DNA of 64,000 nucleotides, from assembly GCA_902475545.1 (NCBI GenBank), contig CABRZP010000002.1, positions 113,226 to 177,225 on the forward strand. Direction: 5' to 3'. The position numbers were made by a program, and so were the translations under genes. This stretch comes from an uncultured bacterium (lineage in GTDB: Bacteria; Cyanobacteriota; Vampirovibrionia; Gastranaerophilales; Gastranaerophilaceae). Each line of letters begins with the position of its first letter. Within the stretch, counting starts at the first letter, position 1. The notes below the pieces were generated by a model that searched no databases, was not told the origin of the DNA, and was given only the letters and a program-made list of their open reading frames with translations. Positions 28,701-35,604 of the stretch are shown here, one piece after another.

Positions 28701-28714
28701 ATCTCTCAATATAA
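22793..28714 (+). CDS. Giant papain-like cysteine peptidase with large internal insertion
   Basis: 1973 residues. The catalytic triad can be read: Cys233 in NKHGICAV, His937 in GGHAQYI and Asn965 in HDNSWG, the papain/C1-type C-H-N order including the classic NSWG. The Cys and His are separated by ~700 residues, where papain has ~130. The insertion is mostly charged helices (coiled-coil-like, ~360-880). The C-terminal ~1000 residues are helical and unrecognised. No signal peptide; the N-terminus has a short FFSPYFNGQ segment resembling the FTG motif of neighbours. Possibly an exported effector or large housekeeping protease. A TAGGG ribosome site lies before the ATG. Confidence 0.7.
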   Translation: MKITNIKFFSPYFNGQRQDRKAVAQLKSDNDYDLNLLNQRRISQAIENLGNVSGEDNVNFLLDVAENLKYRTNIQLDGKKSFNDWQAKLEAAVQSSLEKSDKNVADKFSTRVVDVFSASKPLTSVEKEILSLKNSILSQIDWDSLKDIPNDNIKNVKRNMDYFIVSSEVPTTQKLYIMKRLNHFMSPDYDINPQLKDKKSQALAEMVNDIVVDTPESKIPNIKAVNQNKHGICAVISMCRKMLAYEDKPNYIDMVMSELENTPDLQVYDITKLGTKAKTNIPKTYIDFAYAMERGYRIVDTSAMYWMHVGDTYGAANKSIDMYSAFDKENFDTFNDVHLSSDMEENLVPKQDYFKALLQAETAIKKAKKQILSKKIKSENLYAQKRKNNELIKSLNEQLKAVISEINPEFSQETVNSIRNELMGLERKDNIANYENRAASKYYIAADTDKFKIDKINKLILSYVGNVDDKTKSVIADKSSQIYELITGIKEFSESSEKQSFEAKTISRAETLYNAAAAYRTQQLFQLDVPEYADVMLSVLNIPDKESRILDNIDMLIKKLETNSMKPELRKQLAKNFQTEDNNEALLEGLTETRETVNYILTSMMDDLYASILSVNRKHGLANQLRKINNEILLTKDKSLVSEYADILKTKDNSKSVSKALEKVIAEIDSPEFTDEQYIKMLNKFGYKSQMQMFKDSIENFAQYLFEQKEETIIQGFNAMCGGNPNLPPEKTIELFNKVAENFNNISNMISSYANALNVVDNNTVLNTIQPKYLVMKKLENLGELPARKELEVLNKRFVKIDKERSKNIEGRTKYKDLPKELTTLTPFEVETLNKYEKNINSWMSTITRRVESAYKELEEPLLEHSRKAGLYTGQRYVSVHAHSGLSAPREVKVAEHMTGRPYYIEYDGKVALDKAKNSPYSGISAMSVTTDSYGGHAQYIADIKPVKVKMGDNYVEKDSVFHDNSWGASEHEGMWQDENGLLRTDYESDCGGPEGFITGKDYKNGILAEDLFGLTGEEKAKYIENRRLRKLSRRDYDWKFPLFADIITPGRYPNAMQYVQGIRQLTLLSPYKYLDDIEKYAQSMTKDELKFAMSKVDNLGKSAVDKYFAYINRINNKNIIGKDLKTLQDYNALPDDDDLKLLLQKVAILKSYQNIPDVKLFNKKMTPKTIHAMAEKVKNEARKNFDYTFAKNPDIAKYGVESVRADIYKKLDQFAQENNLKKQLSKNVIDEILRAMKNIDINKFDGSLNNTIDLIGDEFKESLNAKTSKFAHKDEKITVLANEIKDILKTNMGFTLADLNNPSFETGSLKNIEKWIEDIFNPASDEEFVQIFNNLQNMTAKEFNSLYGSKITNEALGIKSVTGFDILTQIRANNEKTLDSFFNAIYNQETLKDIEYSKTTPSYDYNKFERVMNGATYVKGKRSFDDIYTDFYFSLLSLTLKKRYRKENFEDFKHYGVLPAYPKVDYEDLDFQYSLINDTFNGFLDDIRAVKAFKNQKRSFEILRDTQNILNDLDNNKSFPDKKYEMVINNLTEFMHINDGDETIVEVLNSINDVLNNSKDVADFKNIVNTSLKTLLPFEKTPSGMTMDDSAKEALKSIDRSKRELIMNSIEPKYQDKAFELINKWIAVSMKIQDNPDDYVKTAKAEALYSKFIDLYMKHSITKNPEKILNEFLLMSAKDAKPNDPDASGENAVESMKELMAVKKTYKGALSGLLYSANVIDIQQLLMNCAKKGNLNIVGEEFSKSKMELTNGAVIPLDSDFALNSILYSMLADNNIETAVMFIDQLGLSEKVIKMLTYNDKVEKLVYKDIKRISTILKNVDAQCRIIREETENIKEYENVSDFFAELEDVKAKYEKRVKNTRYKMTANFFTKAIENTIEELTQKPELPQAALLQKNIETAKTAAIYVAKQDIEKINNRLSTFDVAHDLIMGLSVAEGSPAAKMKEEYLERSNKVQEFRESLSQHFEEIDLSI

Positions 28715-28718
28715 AAAT

Positions 28719-28752
28719 AAAAAAGAGTAAGTTTTAAAACTTACTCTTTTTT
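28719..28752. terminator. Bidirectional intrinsic terminator
   Basis: A perfect 34-base palindrome of two 17-base arms (AAAAAAGAGTAAGTTTT and its complement). It gives a T-run on both strands and serves the giant protease gene (+) and ftsZ (-). Confidence 0.92.
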
Positions 28753-28773
28753 ATTTGATGTTATATAATTTAA

Positions 28774-29892
28774 TTAGTCTTTTTTCAAAAAGTCAGGAAC
28801 ATCTAATTGGAATTGAGGTTGTGGAAATCCTAAATTAGATGCTGAAGTTGTTGAACTTCCTTTCCCTTGAAAATATTCGGCAGCAGATAATTGCGGTGTA
28901 TTGATTGAACTTTGTCCTTTTTCAGCAAAACCTGTTGCGATAACTGTGATTTGAATTTCATTTTGGAATGCTTCGTTAATAGCAGTACCGATAATAACGT
29001 CAGCATCATCATTTACAACATTGTTGATAATATTTGTAGCATCATTTATTTCATACAATGTCATATTTGAACTACCGGTTATGTTAACGATAATACCGGA
29101 AGCACCATCAATTGAAGATTCAAGAAGTTGTGAATTGATAGCCATTTCTGCGGCTTTAATAGCTCTGCCTTCGCCTTGAGCTCTACCAATACCCATTAAT
29201 GCAGTACCTGAATCTTTAACGACTTTTCTAACATCAGCAAAGTCGATATTTATCATACCAGGGATTGTAATAATATCTGATAGACCTTGAATACCTCTGT
29301 ATAGAACTTCGTCAGTTACACAGAAGGCTTCTCTTAAACCGATTTGTCTTTCTACAACCTGCAATAATTTATCGTTAGGAACTACAAGAATTGCATCAAC
29401 GTATTTTTTTAATTTTTCAATACCGGCTTCAGCTTGAGCCATTCTCTTTTTACCTTCCCAGCAGAAAGGTTTTGTTACGAAAGCAATTGTCAGGATGCCT
29501 AAATCTTTAGCAATTTGAGCAACGATAGGTGCTGCACCTGTTCCTGTACCACCGCCCATTCCGGCAGTAATAAATACCATATCCGCACCATCTAAAGCTT
29601 TTGTGATTTCATCTTTTACTTCAATTGCTGCTTTTTCACCAGTTGCAGGATCTCCGCCTGAGCCTAAGCCTTTTGTTGTTGCAACACCAAGTTGAAGTTT
29701 ATTTTGTACATTGCTGAATGTTAATACCTGTAAGTCAGTATTCATTAACCAGAAATCAACACCGGCAAGTTTTGCTTTAATCATTCTGTTAACGGCATTA
29801 CCGCCGCCGCCACCTACACCAATAACTTTAATACGGGTAGGGTTGATATCTGATCTACGATTATTATCATAATTTGATATAATATTTTCCAT
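28774..29892 (-). CDS. ftsZ: Cell division protein FtsZ
   Basis: Tubulin-like GTPase that forms the division ring. The GTP-binding GVGGGGGNAVNRM and the tubulin signature GMGGGTGTGAAP are intact, with the T7 loop NIDFADVRKV. The C-terminal linker is short and ends in the conserved peptide LDVPDFLKKD that binds FtsA/SepF-type anchors. 372 aa is normal. The ribosome site GTAGGAGG is strong. It stands alone, without ftsA/ftsQ or mur genes. Confidence 0.98.
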   Translation of the reverse strand: MENIISNYDNNRRSDINPTRIKVIGVGGGGGNAVNRMIKAKLAGVDFWLMNTDLQVLTFSNVQNKLQLGVATTKGLGSGGDPATGEKAAIEVKDEITKALDGADMVFITAGMGGGTGTGAAPIVAQIAKDLGILTIAFVTKPFCWEGKKRMAQAEAGIEKLKKYVDAILVVPNDKLLQVVERQIGLREAFCVTDEVLYRGIQGLSDIITIPGMINIDFADVRKVVKDSGTALMGIGRAQGEGRAIKAAEMAINSQLLESSIDGASGIIVNITGSSNMTLYEINDATNIINNVVNDDADVIIGTAINEAFQNEIQITVIATGFAEKGQSSINTPQLSAAEYFQGKGSSTTSASNLGFPQPQFQLDVPDFLKKD

Positions 29893-29999
29893 TGTTCCTC
29901 CTACGTATATTTTATATTATATACAAAAAAAACAACTTTTCACTTATTTGAATATTTCGTAATATTTATAAATCAGCAGTAATTTATGCATATAAAATT

Positions 30000-30356
30000 T
30001 TATGCTTGTAAATCCAATTTATTTCCCTGATGTTTTGCTTTAAAAGCAAGAGCTTGCATTTTAATTTGACTGGCTTGATTAGCCACTTTATAATCTTGTC
30101 CTGATGGGTCTGATGGGGCAAGAGCAGCTCTGATTACTGTGTTTGCGTGATCAATGGTTTGCTGTGGGTTTTGCTTGTTAAGGACAGGCATTTTAATAGG
30201 TACGTGTCCTGATACAGGTATTCCTTCTGCATTTCTTTCAATTGAAATATTGCCGGCATAAACTCCACCAGCAGCTTTATGAGCCATTTCATGGGCATAA
30301 ATGTGATTATAATTTCTGTTTATTAAATCTTGTTTTGCAGAACAATTAACTACCAT
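30000..30356 (-). CDS. SprA-related small putative zinc metalloprotease
   Basis: 118 residues. It contains YAHEMAHKAAGGVYAG, an HExxH zinc site followed by the AGG-Y turn of SprA-related proteins. The C-terminal block ALAPSDPSGQDYKVANQASQIKMQA also matches that family. Normal members have a longer N-terminus. ATG 30356 is preferred over the GTG at 30365 because AGGAG sits 8 bases upstream of it. No signal peptide. The substrate is unknown. Confidence 0.75.
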   Translation of the reverse strand: MVVNCSAKQDLINRNYNHIYAHEMAHKAAGGVYAGNISIERNAEGIPVSGHVPIKMPVLNKQNPQQTIDHANTVIRAALAPSDPSGQDYKVANQASQIKMQALAFKAKHQGNKLDLQA

Positions 30357-30375
30357 ATTACACACTCCTGCTATT

Positions 30376-30404
30376 AGTGTAGCAATTTAGTTTTCGTTTG
30401 TCAA
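30376..30404 (-). promoter_or_regulatory. Promoter of the SprA-like gene
   Basis: On the minus strand TTGACA (30404-30399) and TACACT (30381-30376) are 17 bases apart. The start codon follows about 20 bases after the -10. Confidence 0.75.
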
Positions 30405-30573
30405 CTGATGTTGGGAATGTTACAATTTGTAAAAGTGGGTTTAAAGTGTCTAAAAGTGTTATATAGCAAGTTTTTTGAGTAAATCAAAGGGATTTTAATT
30501 TTTTTTGATATGGCAATATTTTTTGTTGATGTTACTTAATATGCGTGTAAAGTGAAGAAGGAAAGGAATTTAC

Positions 30574-31359
30574 ATGCTTATGAATAATGTTGGCTTATAT
30601 CGTTCATCATTACAGCCAAAAGCAACAACATTTACATCGAATTCTAAAAATGAAGAAAAACAAGATATTATAAATGATAACAATCAAGAACCTAAACAAA
30701 GTAGTAAAGGATCAAAATCTATATTAGCCCTTATGGGTATTGCCGCAGCAGGTGGAACTTTATATCTTTTATCAAAAGGTAAAAAGGGTAAAGCCGGTGA
30801 AAAAGCTGCAGAAGAAGCTGAAAATATTGGTAAAAAAGTTAAAGATTTTGTTACTAAGAAAAAAGATAAAAATTCATCCCGCAAAGTTAAAAGAAATAAA
30901 GCAAAAGTTCAGAAAATGATTGATCAAGCTATAGCAGATACTCCTACGCCTGCTCAACAAGCAGCTTATAACAAATCAATTGCTTATGTTGCACCTACTG
31001 CCGAAGAAAAGGCTATAATTAAGGCAAATAATACTCTTGCAACTCAAAAAACAGCAGAAGCTCGACAAATTCAAAATAATTTGCCTGATGAAACTGTTGC
31101 AGCATTAGAACAATTGAAGGAAACCCTGCCAAAAAGACGGGTAACTAAGAAAGCCGAAGGTCCTAAACCTTTACCTGCTCACAATCCTGTAAAGAAACAG
31201 GCTCAAATAGATGAAGCTTGGGCTCAATATACAAGACCTGCTCAAGAGCCTAAAGTAAAACCTGTTCCATCTGCAAGTGATATTTGGGCCGCTCAAGAAG
31301 CTGAAGCAGCAAAAATGGCTAAAGATGAAGCAGAAGCTCTTAAATCTCTCGGATTTTAA
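30574..31359 (+). CDS. Hypothetical Lys/Ala-rich protein with one hydrophobic segment
   Basis: 261 residues, no recognised domain. An Asn/Ser/Lys leader carries KATTFTSN, then one hydrophobic segment (SILALMGIAAAGGTLYLL, about 49-66). A long basic, helical and Ala/Glu-rich tail follows. It could be a membrane-anchored or nucleic-acid-binding protein; nothing decides. The ribosome site GAAAGGAA is good. Confidence 0.55.
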   Translation: MLMNNVGLYRSSLQPKATTFTSNSKNEEKQDIINDNNQEPKQSSKGSKSILALMGIAAAGGTLYLLSKGKKGKAGEKAAEEAENIGKKVKDFVTKKKDKNSSRKVKRNKAKVQKMIDQAIADTPTPAQQAAYNKSIAYVAPTAEEKAIIKANNTLATQKTAEARQIQNNLPDETVAALEQLKETLPKRRVTKKAEGPKPLPAHNPVKKQAQIDEAWAQYTRPAQEPKVKPVPSASDIWAAQEAEAAKMAKDEAEALKSLGF

Positions 31360-31372
31360 TAATAGAAAAATT

Positions 31373-32125
31373 TTATATAAACATCGATTGGCGAATTGAT
31401 TTAATTTCATTTATCTGTTCAAGATAATTTGAATTAGTTAAATCGCCAATCGCTTTGTATAGTTTTAAAATACTTGTTTGTATATTTTCAGAATTCATTT
31501 GTACCATATCATTAGCCATTTCCGTATTTGACATAGCCAGTCTTGTCATATCCCGAAATCCTGAAGCTGCAATTTCCAGTGCAAGCGGATTATCTTGTGC
31601 GGTTTTGAATATTGCTTGGGCAATAACCATTGGCATATGAGAAATTAATGCAACTGCTTCGTCGTGTTTTTCCGGAGTGGTAACAATAGGACTAGCTCCA
31701 AGTTGTTCAATAATTTCTACAAGTTTTTCATCTTCTCCAAATATTGGTGTTATTACCCATTTAGCACCTTTAAAAAGACCTTCAAAAGAATTTTCAAATC
31801 CTTTATGTTCGGTACCTGCCATCGGGTGTGATGGTATGAATTTATAAGGTCTGGCTTTTTGACAGACAAAACTTTTTATTGAACAAACATCTGTAACAAT
31901 TGTTTCCGGTTTTATATATTTTTCTAATTCATCAAGAATATTAAGAGTTTTATTCATTGGAGAGCATACAAAAATTAAATTACAATCTTTTAACGTTTCA
32001 TAAGATTTATAAATATTTTCTCCATTTTGAGATTGAGAAACTGCAATTACATCATAATTGAGCTTTCTTAAATCTTTAAATATAGAACCTCCGATTAGTC
32101 CTAAACCTATAACACCAATTTTCAT
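31373..32125 (-). CDS. tyrA: Prephenate/arogenate dehydrogenase
   Basis: 250 residues. The NAD(P) fold GVIGLGLIGGSI starts the protein. The family's substrate-region motif SHPMAGTEHKGFENS is present, with SHMPMVIAQA further on. It oxidises prephenate or arogenate in tyrosine synthesis. There is no ACT or chorismate mutase fusion. The ribosome site is AGAGG. It is divergent from purB, with 81 bases between starts. Confidence 0.93.
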   Translation of the reverse strand: MKIGVIGLGLIGGSIFKDLRKLNYDVIAVSQSQNGENIYKSYETLKDCNLIFVCSPMNKTLNILDELEKYIKPETIVTDVCSIKSFVCQKARPYKFIPSHPMAGTEHKGFENSFEGLFKGAKWVITPIFGEDEKLVEIIEQLGASPIVTTPEKHDEAVALISHMPMVIAQAIFKTAQDNPLALEIAASGFRDMTRLAMSNTEMANDMVQMNSENIQTSILKLYKAIGDLTNSNYLEQINEIKSIRQSMFI

Positions 32126-32154
32126 ATAAACCTCTTTTCAAAGGTATAATATCA

Positions 32155-32209
32155 TTGACTTTGGAACTTTGCAACAATAATATATTGTTCATGATAAAAT
32201 TAACTTATG
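32155..32209 (+). promoter_or_regulatory. purB promoter region, short or no leader
   Basis: TTGACT (32155-32160), 17 bases, then TAATAT (32178-32183) gives a leader of about 17 bases without a ribosome site. A second -10-like TAAAAT (32195-32200) lies exactly six bases before the ATG, the same spacing as at dnaE and the MarR gene. Confidence 0.6.
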
Positions 32210-33499
32210 ATAAATAGATATTCACGAGAAGAAATGGCAAAAATTTGGGATTTGAATTCCAAATTTGATTATTACCTTAATGTAGAACTTGCAGTGTGTG
32301 ATGCCTATGCACAGTTAGGGATATTTCCGGCAGAAGCGGCAAAACAAATTCGTCAAAAGGCTAGGTTTTCTGTTGAACGTATTGATGAGATTGAAAAAGA
32401 AGTCAGACATGATGTTATTGCATTTTTAACCTGCGTAAATGAAAGCCTTGGAGATTTAGGCAGATATGTCCATGTGGGTTTGACAAGTTCAGATGTAATT
32501 GATACCGCATTTGCATTGCAAATTCAAGATAGCGGAAAAATAATTTTAAAAGATTTAGATAATGTTATTCAAACTTTAAAAAATCTTGCCAATGCACATC
32601 GTGAAACTATTTGTATAGGTCGTTCACATGGAATACATGCCGAAGTTATGACATTTGGCGTAAAAATGTGTTCTTGGATTGATATTATAGAACGACAAAG
32701 AGATAATTTTGCTCATGCTTTGGAACAAATTCGAGTAGGTCAAATTTCGGGACCTGTTGGAACTTACAGTAATATTTCAACAGAAATAGAAAAAGTTACT
32801 TGTAAAAATTTAGGTTTAAAACCGGCAAGAATTTCTACTCAAATTATAGCCAGAGATTATCATGCATATTTTATGCAATCTTTAGCATTAATTGCGAGTG
32901 TTCTTGAACAATTTGCTACAGAAGTCAGACATTTGCAAAGGACTGAAGTTTTGGAGTTAGAAGAAGGATTTGGAAAAGGTCAGAAGGGTTCTTCTGCTAT
33001 GCCTCACAAGAAAAATCCTGTTCTAAGTGAAAATTTATGCGGCTTGGCACGTGTTGTTCGGGCAAATTCAATTGCTGCACTTGAAAATATTCCATTGTGG
33101 CATGAACGGGATATTTCCCACAGTTCTGCAGAACGTATAATATTCCCTGATAGTTTGATTTTGGTCGATTTTATGTTGAACAGATTTAACAGATTGATGG
33201 AAAATATTGTTGTTCATCAAGATAATATGTTAAAAAATACCGACAAGTTTGGTGGTATCGTATTCTCACAAAAAGTACTTTTGTCCTTAGTAGCAAAAGG
33301 TTTAACAAGAGAAGAAGCATACATTATTGTTCAGAGAAATGCTCTTGATGCATTCCAAAATCATGGTGATTTTAAAGCTAATTTATTAAATGATGCAGAG
33401 GTGACAAAACTTCTTTCTCTTGATGAAATTGAACAAATTTTCGATAAGCAGGCTTTCTTAAAAAATATTGGTGAGATTTATTCACGAATACTGGATTAA
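32207..33499 (+). CDS. purB: Adenylosuccinate lyase
   Basis: 430 residues of the fumarase/aspartase superfamily. HVGLTSSDVIDTA, GRSHGIHAEV and the flexible signature loop GSSAMPHKKNP are all present. It acts twice in purine synthesis, releasing fumarate from SAICAR and adenylosuccinate. It is convergent with hemW and the stop codons overlap by 4 bases. Confidence 0.98.
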   Translation: MINRYSREEMAKIWDLNSKFDYYLNVELAVCDAYAQLGIFPAEAAKQIRQKARFSVERIDEIEKEVRHDVIAFLTCVNESLGDLGRYVHVGLTSSDVIDTAFALQIQDSGKIILKDLDNVIQTLKNLANAHRETICIGRSHGIHAEVMTFGVKMCSWIDIIERQRDNFAHALEQIRVGQISGPVGTYSNISTEIEKVTCKNLGLKPARISTQIIARDYHAYFMQSLALIASVLEQFATEVRHLQRTEVLELEEGFGKGQKGSSAMPHKKNPVLSENLCGLARVVRANSIAALENIPLWHERDISHSSAERIIFPDSLILVDFMLNRFNRLMENIVVHQDNMLKNTDKFGGIVFSQKVLLSLVAKGLTREEAYIIVQRNALDAFQNHGDFKANLLNDAEVTKLLSLDEIEQIFDKQAFLKNIGEIYSRILD

Positions 33500-34584
33500 T
33501 CTATAAAATCTGCCAGAATAACATTGCTGACAAGTATTCCGTTCGGGGTTAATTTGTATCCGTCAGAGGTTTTGACTAATAAATTTAAATTTTCATATTT
33601 GTTTAGAATTTTGCCATATTTTTCTATGAAGTTTATTCCATATTTTGTATTGATTTGGTTTATGTCAATTCCTTTCATTCTGCGAAATCCAAGAAAAATT
33701 TCTTCTTCAAGTTTTTCTTGAGCTGAAAGAATTTTAGTTTCCAAATGTTCAAGAGGATTTTCTATATAGGTTTCTATTGTAATTTTATTTCCGTATCTTA
33801 TGCCGTTTATATAGCCGTGTGCGGCAACTCCAAAACCGTAATATTCTTCATTATTCCAATATGTTAAATTGTGTTGTGAATTGAAATCCGGAAGCGAAAA
33901 ATTACTTACTTCATAATGCTCAAATCCTCGGTTTGACAGGAGTTTAATAGCACCAAGGTACATGTCAGCCTGCGTGTCATCATCCGGAAGATTTTTTGGT
34001 TGATGGTTGTAAAAATAAGAACCTTCCTCCAGTTTTAATCCGTATAGGGAAATATGTTGAATTCCAAGTGTGAGTGCTTGTTTTAAGTCGGTATAAAACA
34101 TTTCAGGTGTTTGTTCCGGTAACCCGTATATGAAGTCCAGACTTATATTTTTGAACCCTGCAGCTTTTGCATTTTCTATTGCGTTTATAACTTGTTGTGC
34201 ATTATGTCTGCGGTTTATTTGTTTTAGAATTTTATTATCAAATGTTTGGCAGCCCAAACTTATTCTATTTATGCCAATTTCTTTCAATTCTTTGAGATAC
34301 TGAAAATTGCAGTCATCAGGATTAAGTTCGGTTGTTATTTCTGTTTTGTTATTAATTTTAAAATGGTTTAGTAAAAGTTGAAATTCTTTTGCCGATAAAA
34401 CTGAAGGAGTTCCCCCTCCGAAATATAATGTTTTTAATATTTCATTTTTGTAGTTGTGTTTGATTTCTTTAGACAGAGATGTTAGATAGTGTTCTTTTAA
34501 GTGAAGTTTATTAAACGAAATAAATGAACAATAATGACATTTTGATTTGCAAAATGGAATATGTATGTAAACACTTTCTGCCAT
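33496..34584 (-). CDS. hemW: HemW-like radical SAM heme chaperone/coproporphyrinogen oxidase-like protein
   Basis: 362 residues. The radical SAM cluster motif CKSKCHYCSF is followed by LYFGGGTPSVL and DFIYGLPEQT. Cys-Ser-Phe after the cluster, rather than the CxC of HemN, and the short length favour HemW, which handles heme for respiratory enzymes. A HemN_C-like wing is at the C-terminus. It starts 16 bases after the preceding minus-strand gene, so the two form an operon. Confidence 0.9.
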   Translation of the reverse strand: MAESVYIHIPFCKSKCHYCSFISFNKLHLKEHYLTSLSKEIKHNYKNEILKTLYFGGGTPSVLSAKEFQLLLNHFKINNKTEITTELNPDDCNFQYLKELKEIGINRISLGCQTFDNKILKQINRRHNAQQVINAIENAKAAGFKNISLDFIYGLPEQTPEMFYTDLKQALTLGIQHISLYGLKLEEGSYFYNHQPKNLPDDDTQADMYLGAIKLLSNRGFEHYEVSNFSLPDFNSQHNLTYWNNEEYYGFGVAAHGYINGIRYGNKITIETYIENPLEHLETKILSAQEKLEEEIFLGFRRMKGIDINQINTKYGINFIEKYGKILNKYENLNLLVKTSDGYKLTPNGILVSNVILADFID

Positions 34585-34600
34585 ATAACTTTATCCTATA

Positions 34601-35311
34601 CTAATCTATATTTATGTCATAACAAGGATAAGCTTTAGAACAACCTTCCAGTCTCTGTATTCTTATATTTACTTTATCTGAAACTTTAAACTGATTTGAA
34701 AATCTGTCTATTTCCATTTTTTTACTTTCATTTGGGATTATGTAGTATTTGTAGAAATTTATATCTCCATCATTTATTACCATGAATTTGTTTTTGGTTA
34801 TTGTACGTTTTAATTTCAGTTTGTTTTTCTTTAGTTCAGAGACTTTTATAACTTCATAACCTTTCAATAATTTTTCAATTTCTTCAAGTTTTAATTTTCT
34901 TGGTACAAATTGTACACCATTAAATATTATTTCGTAAAATTCAAAAGTTTTCGGATAGTAGGAATACAACTTTTTGTCTATTAAAAATTCTTCACTGCCT
35001 TCACCAATCCATACATCTTCTTTTGGAACTTGTCCGTTGCCGGTGAGTATATGATATGACGTGTATCCGCCATTTCCTATAGGTTCTTGTACTTGTAGAA
35101 TAATAGTATCTTTTGAATCATCTTCATCATGTTTATTATATTCTCTCCAGATACGCTTATTCATATTATAAGTCCATAATTTTTGACCGATTTTAGGTAT
35201 TAATGCATTTTCTTTTGCGGCATTTTTTTCATCGGAAAAAGATAAATACCATGAGAAAAGTGCAATAAAAATAAATCCTATTATCAATCCGAAAATGTAA
35301 TTTTTATTCAT
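34601..35311 (-). CDS. Hypothetical membrane-anchored protein
   Basis: 236 residues. One N-terminal hydrophobic helix (YIFGLIIGFIFIALFSWYL) is probably an uncleaved anchor, followed by a mainly beta, charged domain outside the membrane. No domain recognised. It is the first gene of a two-gene unit with hemW. The ribosome site is AGAGG. Confidence 0.6.
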   Translation of the reverse strand: MNKNYIFGLIIGFIFIALFSWYLSFSDEKNAAKENALIPKIGQKLWTYNMNKRIWREYNKHDEDDSKDTIILQVQEPIGNGGYTSYHILTGNGQVPKEDVWIGEGSEEFLIDKKLYSYYPKTFEFYEIIFNGVQFVPRKLKLEEIEKLLKGYEVIKVSELKKNKLKLKRTITKNKFMVINDGDINFYKYYIIPNESKKMEIDRFSNQFKVSDKVNIRIQRLEGCSKAYPCYDINID

Positions 35312-35403
35312 TTAATAACCTCTAAAGTTTATTCTTTACAGGTTAACAATAACATAAACAGGCAATAAAAAATATGAAAATTGATTAAATTTATTTTACC
35401 AAA

Positions 35404-35420
35404 ATTCCCCAATCAGGGAA
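35404..35420 (+). other. Small hairpin in the gcvT upstream region
   Basis: ATTCCC and GGGAAT pair around a short loop (CAATCA). The ~290-base region between the divergent genes otherwise holds AT-rich DNA, an orphan terminator and the gcvT promoter. No glycine riboswitch was recognised. Confidence 0.4.
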
Positions 35421-35491
35421 TGGTTAAAAATCTATGTAAACGTTTTAATATAAATAATCTTTTTCATACTTCCAGCTATTCTTAATTCCAA

Positions 35492-35517
35492 CGAGCCTCT
35501 TTGAGGCTCTTTTTTTA
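35492..35517 (+). terminator. Orphan intrinsic terminator upstream of gcvT
   Basis: GAGCCTC TTT GAGGCTC followed by seven T. No plus-strand gene lies between purB and this point, so it ends either an unannotated short RNA, a gcvT leader or antisense read-through. Confidence 0.85.
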
Positions 35518-35549
35518 TCAAACTAAACTTATAGAAACTAAATATATCA

Positions 35550-35578
35550 TTGACAAAAATACGATTTGAGCAGAAAAT
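35550..35578 (+). promoter_or_regulatory. Probable gcv operon promoter
   Basis: TTGACA at 35550-35555 and GAAAAT at 35573-35578 with a 17-base spacer, followed by a GAGGGGGG ribosome site before gcvT. Confidence 0.6.
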
Positions 35579-35604
35579 AAAGAAATTGAGGGGGGTAAAT
35601 AATT

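Noticed and set aside
17838..31359. Prophage or integrative element at tRNA-Gly
   Set aside because: No integrase, transposase, capsid or replication gene and no att-like direct repeat of the tRNA end on the far side was found.
35312..35604. Glycine riboswitch before gcvT
   Set aside because: No recognisable tandem aptamer sequence; only a small hairpin, an orphan terminator and a promoter are seen.
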